This document shows, in pieces, positions 22,133 through 34,193 of a stretch of 57,270 bases of DNA. The translations under genes and the position numbers were made by a program. The notes below the pieces were generated by a model. The model did not search any database and was not told the origin of the DNA. It was given only the letters and a program-made list of their open reading frames with translations. How positions within the stretch are numbered: position 1 is the first letter of the stretch; each line of letters begins with the position of its first letter. Origin of the DNA: Dimargaris cristalligena (taxonomy: Eukaryota > Kickxellomycota > Dimargaritomycetes > Dimargaritales > Dimargaritaceae). The stretch lies in assembly GCA_027576995.1 (NCBI GenBank), contig JANBQC010000118.1, forward strand, positions 1-57,270, written 5' to 3'.

Positions 22133-23846
22133 ATGTCGCTACCGAAGTTTATAATACCAAAATGGGTCGGTCTTCCTGGGGTAGCCCAATCGCTCAAACA
22201 TACTACCCGATCGCCAGGTCTCCCAATTTCGGCATGCCAGCAATTCACTACCCCTTATTCAACGAGGACAAAGTACCTTTCAGAGACCCCCGATCCCGAG
22301 AAAAGTAGGCCGAATATGTATCCATTTTTTATAGTGGCCACCTTAATGTAGCCCATACCACCCCACCCCCTTTGGTATTTATCCGCGGCCTCGGGAAATT
22401 AACAAGTGCCCATTTTATTGCCAATTCCGGGAGAAAATCCTTTAACCCCATTTAATCCTGCAACTACCTATTTTGACGAATACAAAATACGTATGGTCCA
22501 CCCATCCGGAATTTGATGGCCCCTATATATATGATTGTTGCAGTCGCAGCTAAGGAAGCTACTCTTCGTAAAGAACGTTTCATTCTGGAAAACTTTTCAG
22601 TCAACGGCAAGCACCTTCGGTATTTTCAGCGGGACAAGCGTAGCCCGATTGCTAAAGAACTGGTATGTTTCGCTGGATCTAATTGTATACTACTAGGTGT
22701 CGCTTACTCGGATTTGCATTGTATTTTTGAATTTCCCGGAAGGGGTAAAGACTACCACGAGGGGCAGTTACATATGGGAGAAGTTCATCCAAGCTGTATA
22801 ACGAAAAATCCATTAGATTCGGCCAATATAACTAGTTAAAAATACATTTCCCATATATTTTCCCATACACGTATAATGTAAATCCTTATATAGCTGGGCC
22901 GAATTTCACCCATATGAATTTATGTGCATGTTACTAATCACCCACGGCGCTATTTGGGCATAATCTCTTGGAAACACTACAGAAAAAGGCCACTCGCCTT
23001 GAACAGGCTCTTCGAGTTGTATCATCACAAGATAGCTTCTCTCCTTCTCCCGACCAGGTCCAGTCGGCCCGGGAACGCTATGCCAATCGGGTCGTCAAGG
23101 CTCTTCAAAACACTCTAACCGCCGACGCTCTCCCCATCGCTATCCTAGCACCAATTCATTGGAATGTAACTAAGGTATGTAAAATTGTGGCACGACTGCC
23201 ACTATTTACTCACCCCAAAATAATTACCTTTCATTGAAATACACTCTTCTATATGTATTTATCATCTTCCATCCCGTCAAACTAACCCTTATTTGAATTT
23301 CATTGATTGCCGGTTTTTATAACGGGCGCTATTCAGGTCAACATGTCCGCAGACTTCAAAAAGGCCGAAGTGTGGTGGGTCCCCACTAACAACGACCCAT
23401 CGATTGATCAGGTTAGTTCCCTGGTTTGACCGTAGACCTATATTTTACTATTTATCTACATCAACCCCCCCTCAATTTAAGCCACGTATGCAATAGTCCC
23501 TCGAAGGATGCTTCAAAACGATGGCGCTCCAAGAGAGGGCCTTGGAATAAGTGTATAATATACTAAGTGCTGCTTGGATTTCCCTATATATTTTATATAT
23601 ATTTTCTATACGTTCTACTTATAGCGCTTGGTCGAGGAGGCCCTGTTTATTTACAGCGAGGCATTGAGTGGATTGGTCAACCGTCGTATGCGAGACCGCC
23701 GCAGGGTCAAGCTGGTATTCCGCTGTGGTCAAGAAGTTGACGACCTTCTCAAAATGATCGAAGACGACGTCCAATCCGGCCCCGAATCGGAGGAGCCTTC
23801 GTCCCCCCCAACGGAATCCCCTGATACTAAGCTACCGAAATCCTGA
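22133..23846 (+). CDS. Mitochondrial ribosome-binding factor A (RbfA)
   Basis: Assembly factor that binds the mitochondrial small ribosomal subunit during rRNA maturation. Five exons were derived by eye: 22133-22304, 22544-22662, 22983-23174, 23337-23411 and 23625-23846; phases 1, 0, 0 and 0; product 259 aa. Residues 1-45 look like a mitochondrial presequence: basic, Ser/Thr-rich, no acidic residue (MSLPKFIIPKWVGLPGVAQS). The RbfA core reads RYANRVVKALQNTL, then WNVTKVNMSADFKKAEVWWV, then LVNRRMRDRRRVKLVFRCGQ, followed by VDDLLKMIEDD. The C-terminus is acidic/Pro-rich. Intron 2 (22663-22982) holds a dispersed-repeat copy and a TACTAAT branch point at 22932-22938. The first donor (GTAGGC) is unusual, so exon 1 is the least certain part. 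Confidence 0.83.
22771..22916 (+). repeat. Dispersed 145-bp repeat, copy D (inside an RbfA intron)
   Basis: Blocks CATATGGGAGAAGTTCATCC, AAGCTGTATAACGAAAAATC, TTCCCATATATTTTCCCATA and GCTGGGCCGAATTTCACCC follow in the family order. It lies wholly within intron 2 of the RbfA gene, which shows that the sequence has inserted or been retained in a transcribed gene. Confidence 0.75.
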
Positions 23847-25720
23847 TTTTGGCATAAAAATACGTGGACTAGTACATATAATACTTTTATCCCCCCCCCT
23901 ACGTCTTTTGTTTTAATTATACATTAATGAACCAGACAAACTATGAAGTAAAGCAAAAGTCCACCTTTTCTTTTCATATGCTTTTCTTCGACCCATCCCT
24001 CAACGATGGAAGAGAAAAAGTGCGGGTCTAATAATCATCAGAAACACATCACGCTTATAGCAACGGTAATAATGGCACTAGCCTAGGTGACTTGGGAAAC
24101 GCCCAGCGACTTGGCGCCTTCATATGGTGTGGATGGCTTCCGATGAAGCGAGTGATGCTACACACTACTGAGTGGGAGGCTGGTTAATTTCAGTTGCAAA
24201 ATCGGGGAAGCGTCATTGAAGGCGGATTGCCATAGCAAAATATAGTACCAGCGTGAAAAACCACTACGGGTTCCGAATCAAAGTAACCCAGTCTATCGGA
24301 GGTTCAGATTACTTGCGCCACTTTATCCACAGTAGTTCCATTGTGCTTTAGCCCCAGTGGGAATTCCCTCCCCTCTCCCCCGTCCGTAAACTATTGGATA
24401 GAAGCTGTCCATTTTTGGATCAATTAGTCTGACATTAACCCAAAAACCGGCGCAGCTTTTGGCTAATTGGAATATACCCCACCCACAAGGAAAACGATAG
24501 TGACTATACCAACATGGCTAAATATAATAATATTAAAAGCAGGCCTAATATTGGACCTTTATATTGCCACCAAAAGACTCACAGCTTTAGGCTGGGCTAC
24601 CTAGTATACCAGCATTATTGAGAGTAGCTAGCCTAATAAGGTCTTATTTGTTGACTATTTTAAGACCAACACAGTCCAACATTTTCAAGCCAACTCTTCC
24701 ATATCAAAAATGACCATATCGGCGACTCCTTACTGGCTTTGGGAAATACTAATTAGAATTCCTAGTGCGCTAACCAAGACCAATTAGCCAGCTGGCGTAA
24801 AAATTTGATTCCACAACTGATGGTAGAAACTGGTGGTGATGGGTACTGCCAAATGTGTAAAGAGCACCATGGGATCTAGGGGTGCCCAAGGGTGGTTGGT
24901 GTACTTTTCAGCAGCTAATACATGAAAGGTCCCCCTGCCGGGTTGCATTGCCCCTTTTCTCTAACCACCCTCGCCATCTCTCTTATATAGTGCAAATTAA
25001 TTTAATGCTGTGGTGGGTGTAAGTCCATTTTTATCTCGCTAAACGGGCCACAGAGAATGGCGGAAAATCCGCCGGTGCTTTGTCAATGGAAGACTAGACT
25101 AATGGGGATTAATAGGTCCCAAAGTGACCCGAGCTTCCGGCTTGCCTAAATTAGCCAATGTTGGACAAATTGTTATATAAAGGGGAAAAGGAGGGGGAAG
25201 GTAGGTGGACCAATGGCCTTATTGAGCAAGGACGTGCACTTCTTGGATACTCTCTCTCCCCCTCTTTCCCTATGAGCAGCCCAGAATGTGCCGTTGGTGG
25301 GGTCTCGCTTGCCCAAGTGGACGGTAGGTCAAAGTTGGGGCAATATAACCTCCTTGGGTTATATATAATATATATATATATATAGCCTGAGACTATCCCT
25401 TCCATTGTCCAAGTATATAGTAACGACTTTATTTGAGCCCATTTTCTACGCCTTGTCCAGTTTAGGGACGTAGTTTATTATATCTAATTTTTCCAAGGTG
25501 CTATTTCATTTCCAGCCATATACTTTAGCTATAGACCACATAGCGCAGCTGCTTGCACCATCATGCTGATGTTGTTTAGTTAGTTTACATTATCCCCCTT
25601 CCTTTTATTATTAATTTTTAAGTATACTCAGATATCGGCGACACCCCGCTACACTGTCCTTTTGCTTTGACTATTTTACTATCGCTTAAAACCTCCATGT
25701 CACTCCAATAACCGTCAACT
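23847..25720. other. Intergenic region without a recognisable gene
   Basis: About 1.9 kb. A TA tract at 25360-25384 is the main landmark. The minus and plus frames at 25151-25405 overlap each other and contain the TA tract, so they are treated as chance. Confidence 0.55.
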
Positions 25721-27631
25721 ATGGCTTATTTTACTTATAGTATATTTTTAGCCAGTCTCTATTTTGCCAATATGTCAGGCAGTGCCCTAGGCAATTTGGA
25801 AAAAGGACTCAGCGAGCCATCGATGGAACACCTGAGTGTAAATAAGTTGGGCGACTATTCCACTGAAGACCCCCGCGGGTTACCCACGTACGGGACATCC
25901 ATTGCTCGGTCGCAAGACAGGACATTTCCCCGCCGGGTGGTTTACCATCCCCAGCCGGAGGCAGACCCCACTGGCCAAGCCGAGTCTCTTCCCACGTACA
26001 GCGAAGCGTATACCATCCCCTTGGACGCACTGGTGTTGGACGACCTACCTTCCTCGGTCATTGAACTTTTTAAATATCCGACTGTCCTGAGTGTCTTCGT
26101 CACGGAACGCACAGAATACGAGGAAAACTTGATAAATCGAGTAAGTGAAAGTGCCTTTCTATAGTCTGGGGGTCCGACAGGGCAGTACGGGCCATCTTGG
26201 CAATATTTCCAAGCGATGCTTGGTCAGTGTTGCCTATATTTAGTACGACTTCTAAAATTTAATTATGGTTAATGGCCCTACCATATACCCCCATTTCACA
26301 ATTAGTTACAACGGAGAGACCTAGTAGCTATCCTTAGTGTTACTATTTTGTATTCAACGCCCGTTAATCCGACCTTCCTTAATTGCCCATCCTATAGACC
26401 AAGGTTCACTAACTCGGTCCCTAATATTCCTACTATCCAACCCATTTCCTCTTTCGTACATTAGAGTAAAGATGACTTTGCCAATTACATTTCCAAAACG
26501 ACGGACACTCAGCACTACCAAAACTTACGGAAACTCATCCAAACGGGGCCCGAGGACAAATTGCGGCACGTGATTTACAATCTCGACGAAAACTACTACG
26601 CTCCCCTCCGGGGCAAAGCAATTTTGGAAAAATATATCAAACGCATCCCGGATATTCGGGATCCGCAAACCCGGCGGGCCCACATGTCCGCTATGCTGGT
26701 TTTTGAAAAGCGCGGGGGTCTAGCCGTGGATATTATCCATTCACGTCTACAAACCATGGGCGACGGTTTCAACTTGATAGGTAGCGAGGAATCCGTCCTG
26801 CTGGAGGTGACCGGATTTATAGTGCTAACCGACTGTATTCGGGCCGCTATTCTCGTCGACGATGTGGCGACTTTATGGGAGCTTCTCCTAATCAACCGGG
26901 AGTTGGGCTCCCGTGATCTACCTCGCAATGACATCCGACCCTTTGCCCCTTTAGAATATCTCGGTTTTTTTATGATGTGTCTCATGTGGGAGCGTTACCA
27001 AGCCGCTGCCCTTCTCCGCGTTTTCGTAGATACGATTATGTTCTATGGCTCTAAATTTCAACAAGTCAGTACCACGCTGATCCACTGGTTTGACCGCCTT
27101 AATGATACGGCCAGTGGGCCTAACCCAGATTTCAAGAAACTCTCCAAGGCGTTTCGTAGGCACCTAATCGGACTGCCCAACGATTATAATCTCGACGTCA
27201 CTTCCCGGGCCGAGGACTTGTACTACACTGTGATTGGCGATGATATTTTTGCGAAAGACTTTGCCCTGGGCAGGGCTGATGCGATTGATAGCGAAAACGC
27301 CTTCTTAGATACTTATGTGGGAGATGCAACGGCTCCAGCCCCGGGGGACACCATTACTCTCCCCGAAAAGCGGCGCCCGGATATGCTGGACCCCTTTTCT
27401 TTGTCGGACCGGGCTTCTATACCCCCTCCCTCTTCTCCTCCCCCTTCTCCTGATTTACCCCCATCGCCTCCGCCAGCGGATCAGTCTACGGTGGATGGAC
27501 AGGCTGATTTTGAATCCGAATCAGACCAGCAAGTGATTTCATCCGTTCCCCCTCCTCCACCTGCATCTCCTTCTCCCCCACCACCACCACCGCCACCGCC
27601 GCCGCCGCCGCCGGCGGTTCGGAGGTATTGA
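25721..27631 (+). CDS. Unknown protein with poly-proline C-terminus (558 aa)
   Basis: I do not recognise the family. Exon 1 is 25721-26140 (140 codons, ending ENLINR at GTAAGT) and exon 2 is 26465-27631 (389 codons with stop, opening SKDDFANYISKTTDTQHYQN); the join is phase 0 and the frame stays open before the internal Met codons. The middle part (about 160-420) is rich in helix-like segments with regular Leu/Tyr spacing (GFFMMCLMWERYQAAALLRV; TTLIHWFDRLND). The tail from about 470 is Pro/Ser-rich and ends in a run of 13 prolines encoded by CCA/CCG triplets (27580-27612), then AVRRY. Such tails in formins and WASP-type proteins bind profilin or SH3 domains; that role is not shown here. MSGSALG (codon 18) is an alternative start. 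Confidence 0.72.
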
Positions 27632-28524
27632 GCGAATCGAAATATCCGCTCTTGCCGAGTCGATATAAGTAAATAGAAGTCAGTCCGTTTTCTCAGGCAT
27701 TGTATCTAACCGGTTAGCTTGGCCAACAAGACCTGGCCTCCCGAGAGACTCTCCCAGACCTAGCCCGTCAATATACTATACCTACAGATCGCTGATCAGG
27801 TTTTATCCATTTAACAAGCATCTCACCCCCTCATTATGTCCCGGATTTGATGAACATTAGACCTGAGTTATTTTAACCCAGTTCGATATTAGGCGCTAGA
27901 CCCTTCCCTATTATATATATAAAACGAGTTTTGAAAAGGAAATGAAAAGAGAGTGCCCCAGAAATATACAGAGCTATGCGAGTCAGCGCCATTGTTCTCT
28001 GATATTCGATGCCAATCTAACATCCGTAACACTCGAAATCTACCCCCTATAAGGGTCGAATAAGTTACTATTGTCTAAGCTACGACATGGAAGTAGGTCG
28101 GCTAAGCAGGGCCTAATGATAATGTGTGTAGAGGGTTGGGGTGTATATGCATACCTATTCAATACTATTAAAACAGCCCAATAGTATTTTGTAATTAGTT
28201 TATTGGAATATAACAGAGAAGGCATGAAACCCCGGCAGGATGGGTCGAATATATGAGCCAATTAATAACACATCCATACATGTACAAATTAGGATGGGAA
28301 GGGTGAGTAATCGAAGTTATGTAGAGTATTGGCGTTTCTATCTAAGATAATCAACAATACCCCGAAGCGTAATAATTATTAATCGTACTTTCGTCAGGTC
28401 ATTAGAGTGAGGAGGGTAAAAGGGGAGAAAGTGATAAAGTGAGAGGAGAGGAGAGGTGGAGGAAGGATAGGACGGGGATGAGGATGAGGTCGAGGGAGAT
28501 CATCGTACCACCGTGGCCTGGTGC
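27632..28524. other. Intergenic region without a recognisable gene
   Basis: AT-rich in the first 700 bases, then a GA-rich stretch (about 28405-28500) that would be the 3' flank of the minus-strand secreted peptide gene. No supported frame. Confidence 0.5.
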
Positions 28525-28716
28525 TTAGCAGGGCATCCACCAGCTGCCGTTCCAGCAGGAGCTCCAGCCGGGGCCGGTACCGTTACCATCATCGCCGGGG
28601 CCGCCTTCCATTTGGCGCTTGGAAAGATCGGGAACATTGTCTTGGACGGGGTGGGCCTGGACAGCCACTAAGGCGACGGCGAGAACAACGACAACGGCGA
28701 AACGAAGGGAAACCAT
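28525..28716 (-). CDS. Small secreted, Kex2-type peptide precursor (63 aa)
   Basis: The peptide is not recognised. A textbook signal peptide covers residues 1-21 (MVSLRFAVVVVLAVALVAVQA, cleavage expected before HPVQDN). A short pro-segment ends at Lys33-Arg34, a dibasic Kex2-type site. The predicted mature peptide is 29 residues long, begins with Gln (able to form pyroglutamate), is Gly/Asp-rich and ends SSCWNGSWWMPC; the two cysteines (54 and 63) could close a ten-residue disulfide ring holding three tryptophans. Sequons NGT (45) and NGS (56) are present. A minus-strand CATAAATACC lies at 28881-28890, 165 bp upstream. The layout resembles fungal pheromone or other Kex2-processed peptide precursors; the role is unknown. 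Confidence 0.72.
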   Translation of the reverse strand: MVSLRFAVVVVLAVALVAVQAHPVQDNVPDLSKRQMEGGPGDDGNGTGPGWSSCWNGSWWMPC

Positions 28717-28880
28717 GGTAGAAGATAGGACAGGTGGGGAGTGGGTAATGTGTGTGGGTGTGGGTGTGGGGTGCCAAAGAGAGATTGGAATGCGAAACGC
28801 GGTGGTAATGCGCTAGAGATGAGCCGGTGGGATTGAAGAAGATGGGATTTGATATAGTTCGGTAGTGGCGGAAAGCCGTC

Positions 28881-28890
28881 GGTATTTATG
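28881..28890 (-). promoter_or_regulatory. TATA-like element of the secreted peptide gene
   Basis: CATAAATACC on the minus strand, 165 bp upstream of the start codon and preceded by GTTAAAAG. Spacing agrees with other TATA-bearing genes in this window. Confidence 0.45.
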
Positions 28891-30256
28891 CTTTTAACGG
28901 GATTCGCTCTGACTGGGAATGGCACCTCAAAAATCGCCGGCTGTAGGTTAATTTTGCGGGATGGTGAGAAGAGGGGAGGGGTCTCAAGACATACTGACCA
29001 GCAGCCAAACAAGGAAAGCGAGGATTGACCTTCACGGTTAAACTACCAATGCAACATTTCTCTTTTTGGCATTGCTTATTCAGGTAGGTATAAGGAGCCA
29101 GTGGTTGTAAGCGCGTCCATTATTAGGCTCTTCATCGACCTGAAACGTCACTCATATTTTCGGCATGTCCTGAGCCGCCAGCTTCAACGCATAATTTCTT
29201 AATGGCAAACCGTGTCTGGAAGGAAAGTCGGCTACATCTCTAAGAAAAAAGGGGGAAGAGGAGGGGTATAGATCACCCTCCCGCGATCCACTTGATCACC
29301 AACACTTCATAGAGTTGGCAGCCATACACAGCGCTTCCTTGTTCTACCCTGGTCGTTAAATGAAGCACAACAGTAGTTACCCTGGGGAGTTGTGCACTCT
29401 CTTTACTCGGCATTGATTGATATATAGACAATCTAAAAATGGTCTACTCCCTTGCGCTTTAAAAGGGCTTAACAGTCAACTCATAGTCGCCACTGTCTTC
29501 CTTGGTCTTTATGAGGAATGGGCTGCGTAAAAATGGTCGGGTGATGTTGGGGCTCACTATGTAGGCGGCCCGCTCTCGGTCCCTACAGAAAATGACTGAG
29601 CTAACAGTTGCGTAAGTGGGGGCCATACCGAGAGACCCTAGACTTTACCCTTACGAGTATTGGACTGGAGTATCACCATTCAGCGACACTGGATCCCGCT
29701 TTAACGACTATATTCCCACTATGTTTAATGTATCGTTGTCGGTCCCTAATAGGACACCAGTGTCAATAAATGGCCATCAGGGTGGTACTTACCCTAAGGT
29801 ACCGCCTAAACATGAGTACTAAGGCGGATTATCCCACCACTATATCAACCTTGTACAGTAAAGCTCCTTGTCAAACAATAGTTGGTAAAAATGAAACAGG
29901 TTGAATTTGTTTCGAGTGTCAACGGGCCATCGTAGTGTTAGCGGCCTTCATGTTTGGCCGAGTGGGATGGGGAAGTACTTGGAGAACGGGTGCGCTACAG
30001 TGGGGTGGGAATATTAAGCTATTGCCAATTTTGGACGGACATTTTCTGATTTGAGCTCAAGGCCAATATGAGTAATTAGCTAATTCGGCCGGGTCTGAAG
30101 ATCCTCAATAAGGAGAATTTACTTTGTCCTTTCCAATACAACTAAGGATGCCATCGCGAACGCGTTAGTTTGTGGAAGTAATTTTTGTAAATGGCACTGT
30201 CGTCTAGAATCAACTCTTTATAAAATGCACTTGGGCGGAAACCAGAATTGGCTACT

Positions 30257-30281
30257 TATATATATATATATATATATATAA
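30257..30281. repeat. TA dinucleotide tract
   Basis: About 25 bases of uninterrupted AT alternation in the gene-poor island. Similar tracts lie at 3793-3809, 21637-21655, 25360-25384, 39685-39706 and 46746-46769. Confidence 0.9.
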
Positions 30282-33200
30282 ATGCATATCTACCCCCTGG
30301 ACTTCCAGTCCAAGGATTACTCTGTTTTTGGCCTGATCATCAATGTTGAATTACTCGGTTCGTAGCGGCATCCTGGCCTGATCCACCCTCTATACACTAC
30401 ATCCACATTACTACCATATGGGATCGACAATACGCAGTCCCTGCCTAATAGCTGAGGGTCACACACTGGATGGAATTTCCTAAACTTTATATTAAACTAG
30501 GGTTTGCTCCCATGACCCACGACGGCCCATTATTAATTGACGGATAAAAAAAAGCGGAGTAGCATCCGACTCTGAGTGTATGGGGGATTCCTGGCCAGTT
30601 ACTTCCATTTGTCAGACCCTAAAACAGCCAGTTTGCCTACAGGCGATGAATGATGCTACGAACTTTTAGAGTTGTCCGTGGTTACATCCGACTGGAGATC
30701 TTAGTGTAAACGACTGGTCAAACGGGCCATGCAGGGCTTCACACCTCTTTATAGTGATAGTAAATCACCCCACTCTAGTGCCACCTGTTCAGTCGTTGAG
30801 TTTTTTCGCTGGCCTAATACGGATATGCCATTGCGGTCGGCTTAATCATTCAAGTATTATTGATTTTCAAGCTTCTATTTATATAACCTGAGTGGGTGGT
30901 GTGTTGTTTAAAATGATTTATAGCAGACTTGGGGAGCGGTATTTCCATATACAATCATCTTTGCACATTTCCGTTTGTTGAGGAACTGGATAGGCAACAG
31001 CAAGTGGCAATCTTAACAAATTCTATGTTAAGAAACGGTTATCGTTATATCCAGAGAAGCTAAACGAATAAAACCGGAATATATCGGTGTTTTATGGACA
31101 TATTCTGCCTTCAACCGTTGAAACCTGTGATTTGTAAACATTGTCGATGTTGGGGGAGGAATGATGCTACTGATTGGCTCACTTGGCATTTATTGAGGAT
31201 GAATCGCCTAATATGAAGGCGAGACTCCTCCCTATTCCTCTACTAGTGCAATCCAATAGATAAATCCACCAAAGAAAGATATTGCGTGGGTTCATGGCCA
31301 GGCTTAGTTAACAGGTATCCCAACGATAAGCCCTTTACTAGTGTACTCCACATATGGACCGACACAGTACTCCATGTCGAGTTTACCCGGACCCCGCCCA
31401 CGTATACATGCTCAATTCTGCCTTACTGTTTCTCTGGAAATGGACAGGTGGAAGCTCGGTGTCCCTGGCGTATAACTAAGGAGATGGACAATTGAATGAT
31501 AGTCCACACTTAATGTTGAGGAGTTTTGGAAGGGGTTTTTTATTACAAGGTGATTTGGGTATCTCGATCAGGATAGAACTGATGGGGCTGTAAGGTAGAG
31601 AATATTGCTATCAAAAATAGATATTTCAGAATTTGTCTAGTTTTGGAGTTTCCGATATACCGGCTAGATAATCCAACTCGCCTAATACAGATGACTCCCG
31701 ACTCTATCGATATCACCTAGCGTTAGACTTGGCCAACGAAATGATTCACAGACATGTTCCACTTGGAGTGTCTCGAAACTGAAAGATAGGTTAATTTCGC
31801 TGCAAACTGGATTCAGGGGGCTATAATTTACTGTTGGAGTTGCGATTAACATGTAGTATGTGAGTTTGGCCGAGGCCTACGGGGCATTGGGTGAAACGCA
31901 AATGGGAGCATAACGTGTATATTTTTTAAACCCGGCTTGGTCCTACACATTGAAAGGTGATTTTTCGATTAGGGGTCAGGTTGGATCTATGGCATGCATT
32001 ATTATGCCCGACAGTGGCGCGTTAAACCACCCTTTGGACTTGGCTGGCAGTGGGATGTGAAGTTATTGACGCTGCCGATTCGACATTTATTTACTATCCG
32101 GTGTGCTACAGTAGCTTAAGTTAGATGGGAAGAATGTTTCCTACCGTAACCAAAGGGTATGGTAGTCAATAATGCAGCCTTTTGGGGGTAAGGTCGAAGC
32201 TGGATGGGTAGTGGTGGTACCTACTCCCTTGAAAATGAGCCCGAACCTACTCCAGCAGCTTTAACCGTGGGTTAACCCGCATGGCAGAGTGACAATTGGC
32301 TTACTAGGGAAGGTTTACCTACTGTGTTTGCATCAGCATCATTTAATGTCTATTCTTTTAGCATCCAAACCCAAACCGGGGATTGGTTTCATCCCGGTAT
32401 TTTCGCGATATCTCCCACTCCGTCCTGTCTTGGGTGCAGTCAGTTGTAGACCTCCTATAATCATACAGCAACCCCACCGTTCTTTCCAGTAACTGTCAGA
32501 TAATAATGACCTCCGCCATTGCGATCCCACTGTGAATGACGTAATTACGGTTCGGTAGTTTCGATGGTGCCTGATCCCCTCTAGAAATGCCATATTTGGC
32601 TGTTGCCGTTAAATCAGTGAGTGGTATAGACATGACGCCAACTGTAGATAAACGACGATTGCCCGACTTCAGCTGTAGAATGGACAACCCCGTTATTCCG
32701 TCAGCAAACGCCATTGCCTCGGCTTCGGCGACCTGCATAGGGCCGAATAAGACGACAACGACTGAATTATTATCTGTTGCGGCGTCAGGTGACCGCTTTA
32801 ATGACGTTGCTTGTTTGCATTCACAGGGGTTGTGGTAAACTCTACTAGGATGCAGTCTAGCCAATCCATATCAGGCTATATCGTTTTCAAGGGGCAGCCT
32901 AATTGATGCCGCTTATTGGCTGCTGAACCAGACTGACATCACATACCTCTACGTTATTATTGGGCAAATAGCCCATCGAAATATTTTAGGGGTTGAAGTA
33001 GTGGATGTGTTCCCTTTTACCAAAGAGCAATGAACCTACTGCAGTACCCCCTGGGTATTTGCCTGAAACGTCATTTCGGCTGGAATGGCTGCGGAAGGTA
33101 ACTCGATTGGGGTTCGGTTAATTCAGCATTCATCGGGGTGCTCCTTGATAAAAGGCCCAGAGGCATAGACGGGGGATATTTGCTACTGTGCTGCAATACC

Positions 33201-33634
33201 CACCGATTCCGAAGATCTGGTACGTCACTTGGATCGGAGTCCATGAAGACGAGGGAGAGTCAGTGACGTGTGATTGAGAGACCCTGGCGTAGAGAATCGA
33301 AGGTGTCTCCCGAACCACAGTCTCGATGACGTGAAACTCCCTCCGATCGGGAAGTAAGACAGCACGCTTACTCGATAGATGTGGGCTTGTCACAGGGGGC
33401 GGATGATGCATTTATTATGTATGCTTGTAACCAATAACCGAAGTGGTGGTGGCCGTCAACATGAGAGAGGGAGGGCTCTGCTGTTTAGATCCCACTTACC
33501 TAGTTGAATCAAACCACGATGACCTTAGAGAGATGAGGTTTAAGTGAGGTGGGTCAAACCACCCAATCTACACCACCAGCGGACGGGGTCTTAGACCCGG
33601 GGGGATTCACCTTCCTGCCCGCGCCCATAAACAC

Positions 33635-33645
33635 ATAAAAGCCCA
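33635..33645 (+). promoter_or_regulatory. TATA-like element of the CsbD-like gene
   Basis: CATAAAAGCCC, about 135 bp upstream of the start codon, followed by a CT-rich leader. Confidence 0.5.
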
Positions 33646-33777
33646 GCAGCGCCACCCCTTCGGTTAGATTGTACAGCTCTCATCACCTATATTTGCTACC
33701 TACTTCTGATACCATCCAACCCCTCTACCTCCACCCTTATTATACCCTTCGCCTCTCTAACTCTAACTCTCCGCACC

Positions 33778-34077
33778 ATGTCGACCGACCCCAGCAAGAC
33801 CCACGGCAGCACCCAGGCCTCCATGGGCAGCGCCCAGCAGAAGGTTGGCGAAACCCTCGGTAACGAAAACATGCAAGCCAAGGGCGCTGCTCGCAACGCC
33901 CAGGGCCAGGCCGAACACACCCAGGCCAAGAACCAGGGCTACATGGAAGGTCTGGCCGATAAGGTCTCCGGGGCCGTCAAGAGCACCTTCCACTCCATGA
34001 CCGGCAACCAAACCGCCGAGGCTGCCGACGAGGCCCAACGCGCCAAGGGGGCCGCCAATATGAATATCAACAAATAA
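33778..34077 (+). CDS. CsbD/Hmp1-like stress protein (99 aa)
   Basis: Small hydrophilic protein rich in Ala, Gln, Gly, Lys and Asn with no hydrophobic core. The pattern MGSAQQKVGETLGNENMQAK followed by AARNAQGQAEHTQAKNQGYM and then GLADKVSGAVKSTFHSMTGN matches the CsbD-like fold family. Fungal members are annotated as mismatched-base-pair and cruciform-DNA recognition proteins (Hmp1), and bacterial CsbD is a general stress protein. Single exon, ATG in CACC-ATG context, very strong codon bias (nearly all C- or G-ending codons), which suggests high expression. AATAAA lies 110 bases past the stop. Confidence 0.88.
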   Translation: MSTDPSKTHGSTQASMGSAQQKVGETLGNENMQAKGAARNAQGQAEHTQAKNQGYMEGLADKVSGAVKSTFHSMTGNQTAEAADEAQRAKGAANMNINK

Positions 34078-34187
34078 GCGAACATTTAGTTGGATTTTTG
34101 AAAAATGGAGAGTGTCTCGCCGAATTTGGCCAATGTCCCCTCATACTGACCCTATTACTATACTACATTCCATGTTGGTCAGCCTGT

Positions 34188-34193
34188 AATAAA
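34188..34193 (+). terminator. Poly(A) signal of the CsbD-like gene
   Basis: Canonical AATAAA, 110 bases after the stop codon in an AT-rich context. Confidence 0.5.

Larger units (their letters stand above)
28891..33777. other. 4.9-kb gene-poor island
   Basis: No recognisable gene. It has a long TA tract at 30257-30281. Two stretches read as somewhat protein-like on one or both strands: 32496-32864 (minus, overlapping a plus frame 32587-32838) and 33130-33411 (minus); neither shows homology I recognise nor clear splice partners. The end of the region is the CsbD-like gene promoter. Confidence 0.5.
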
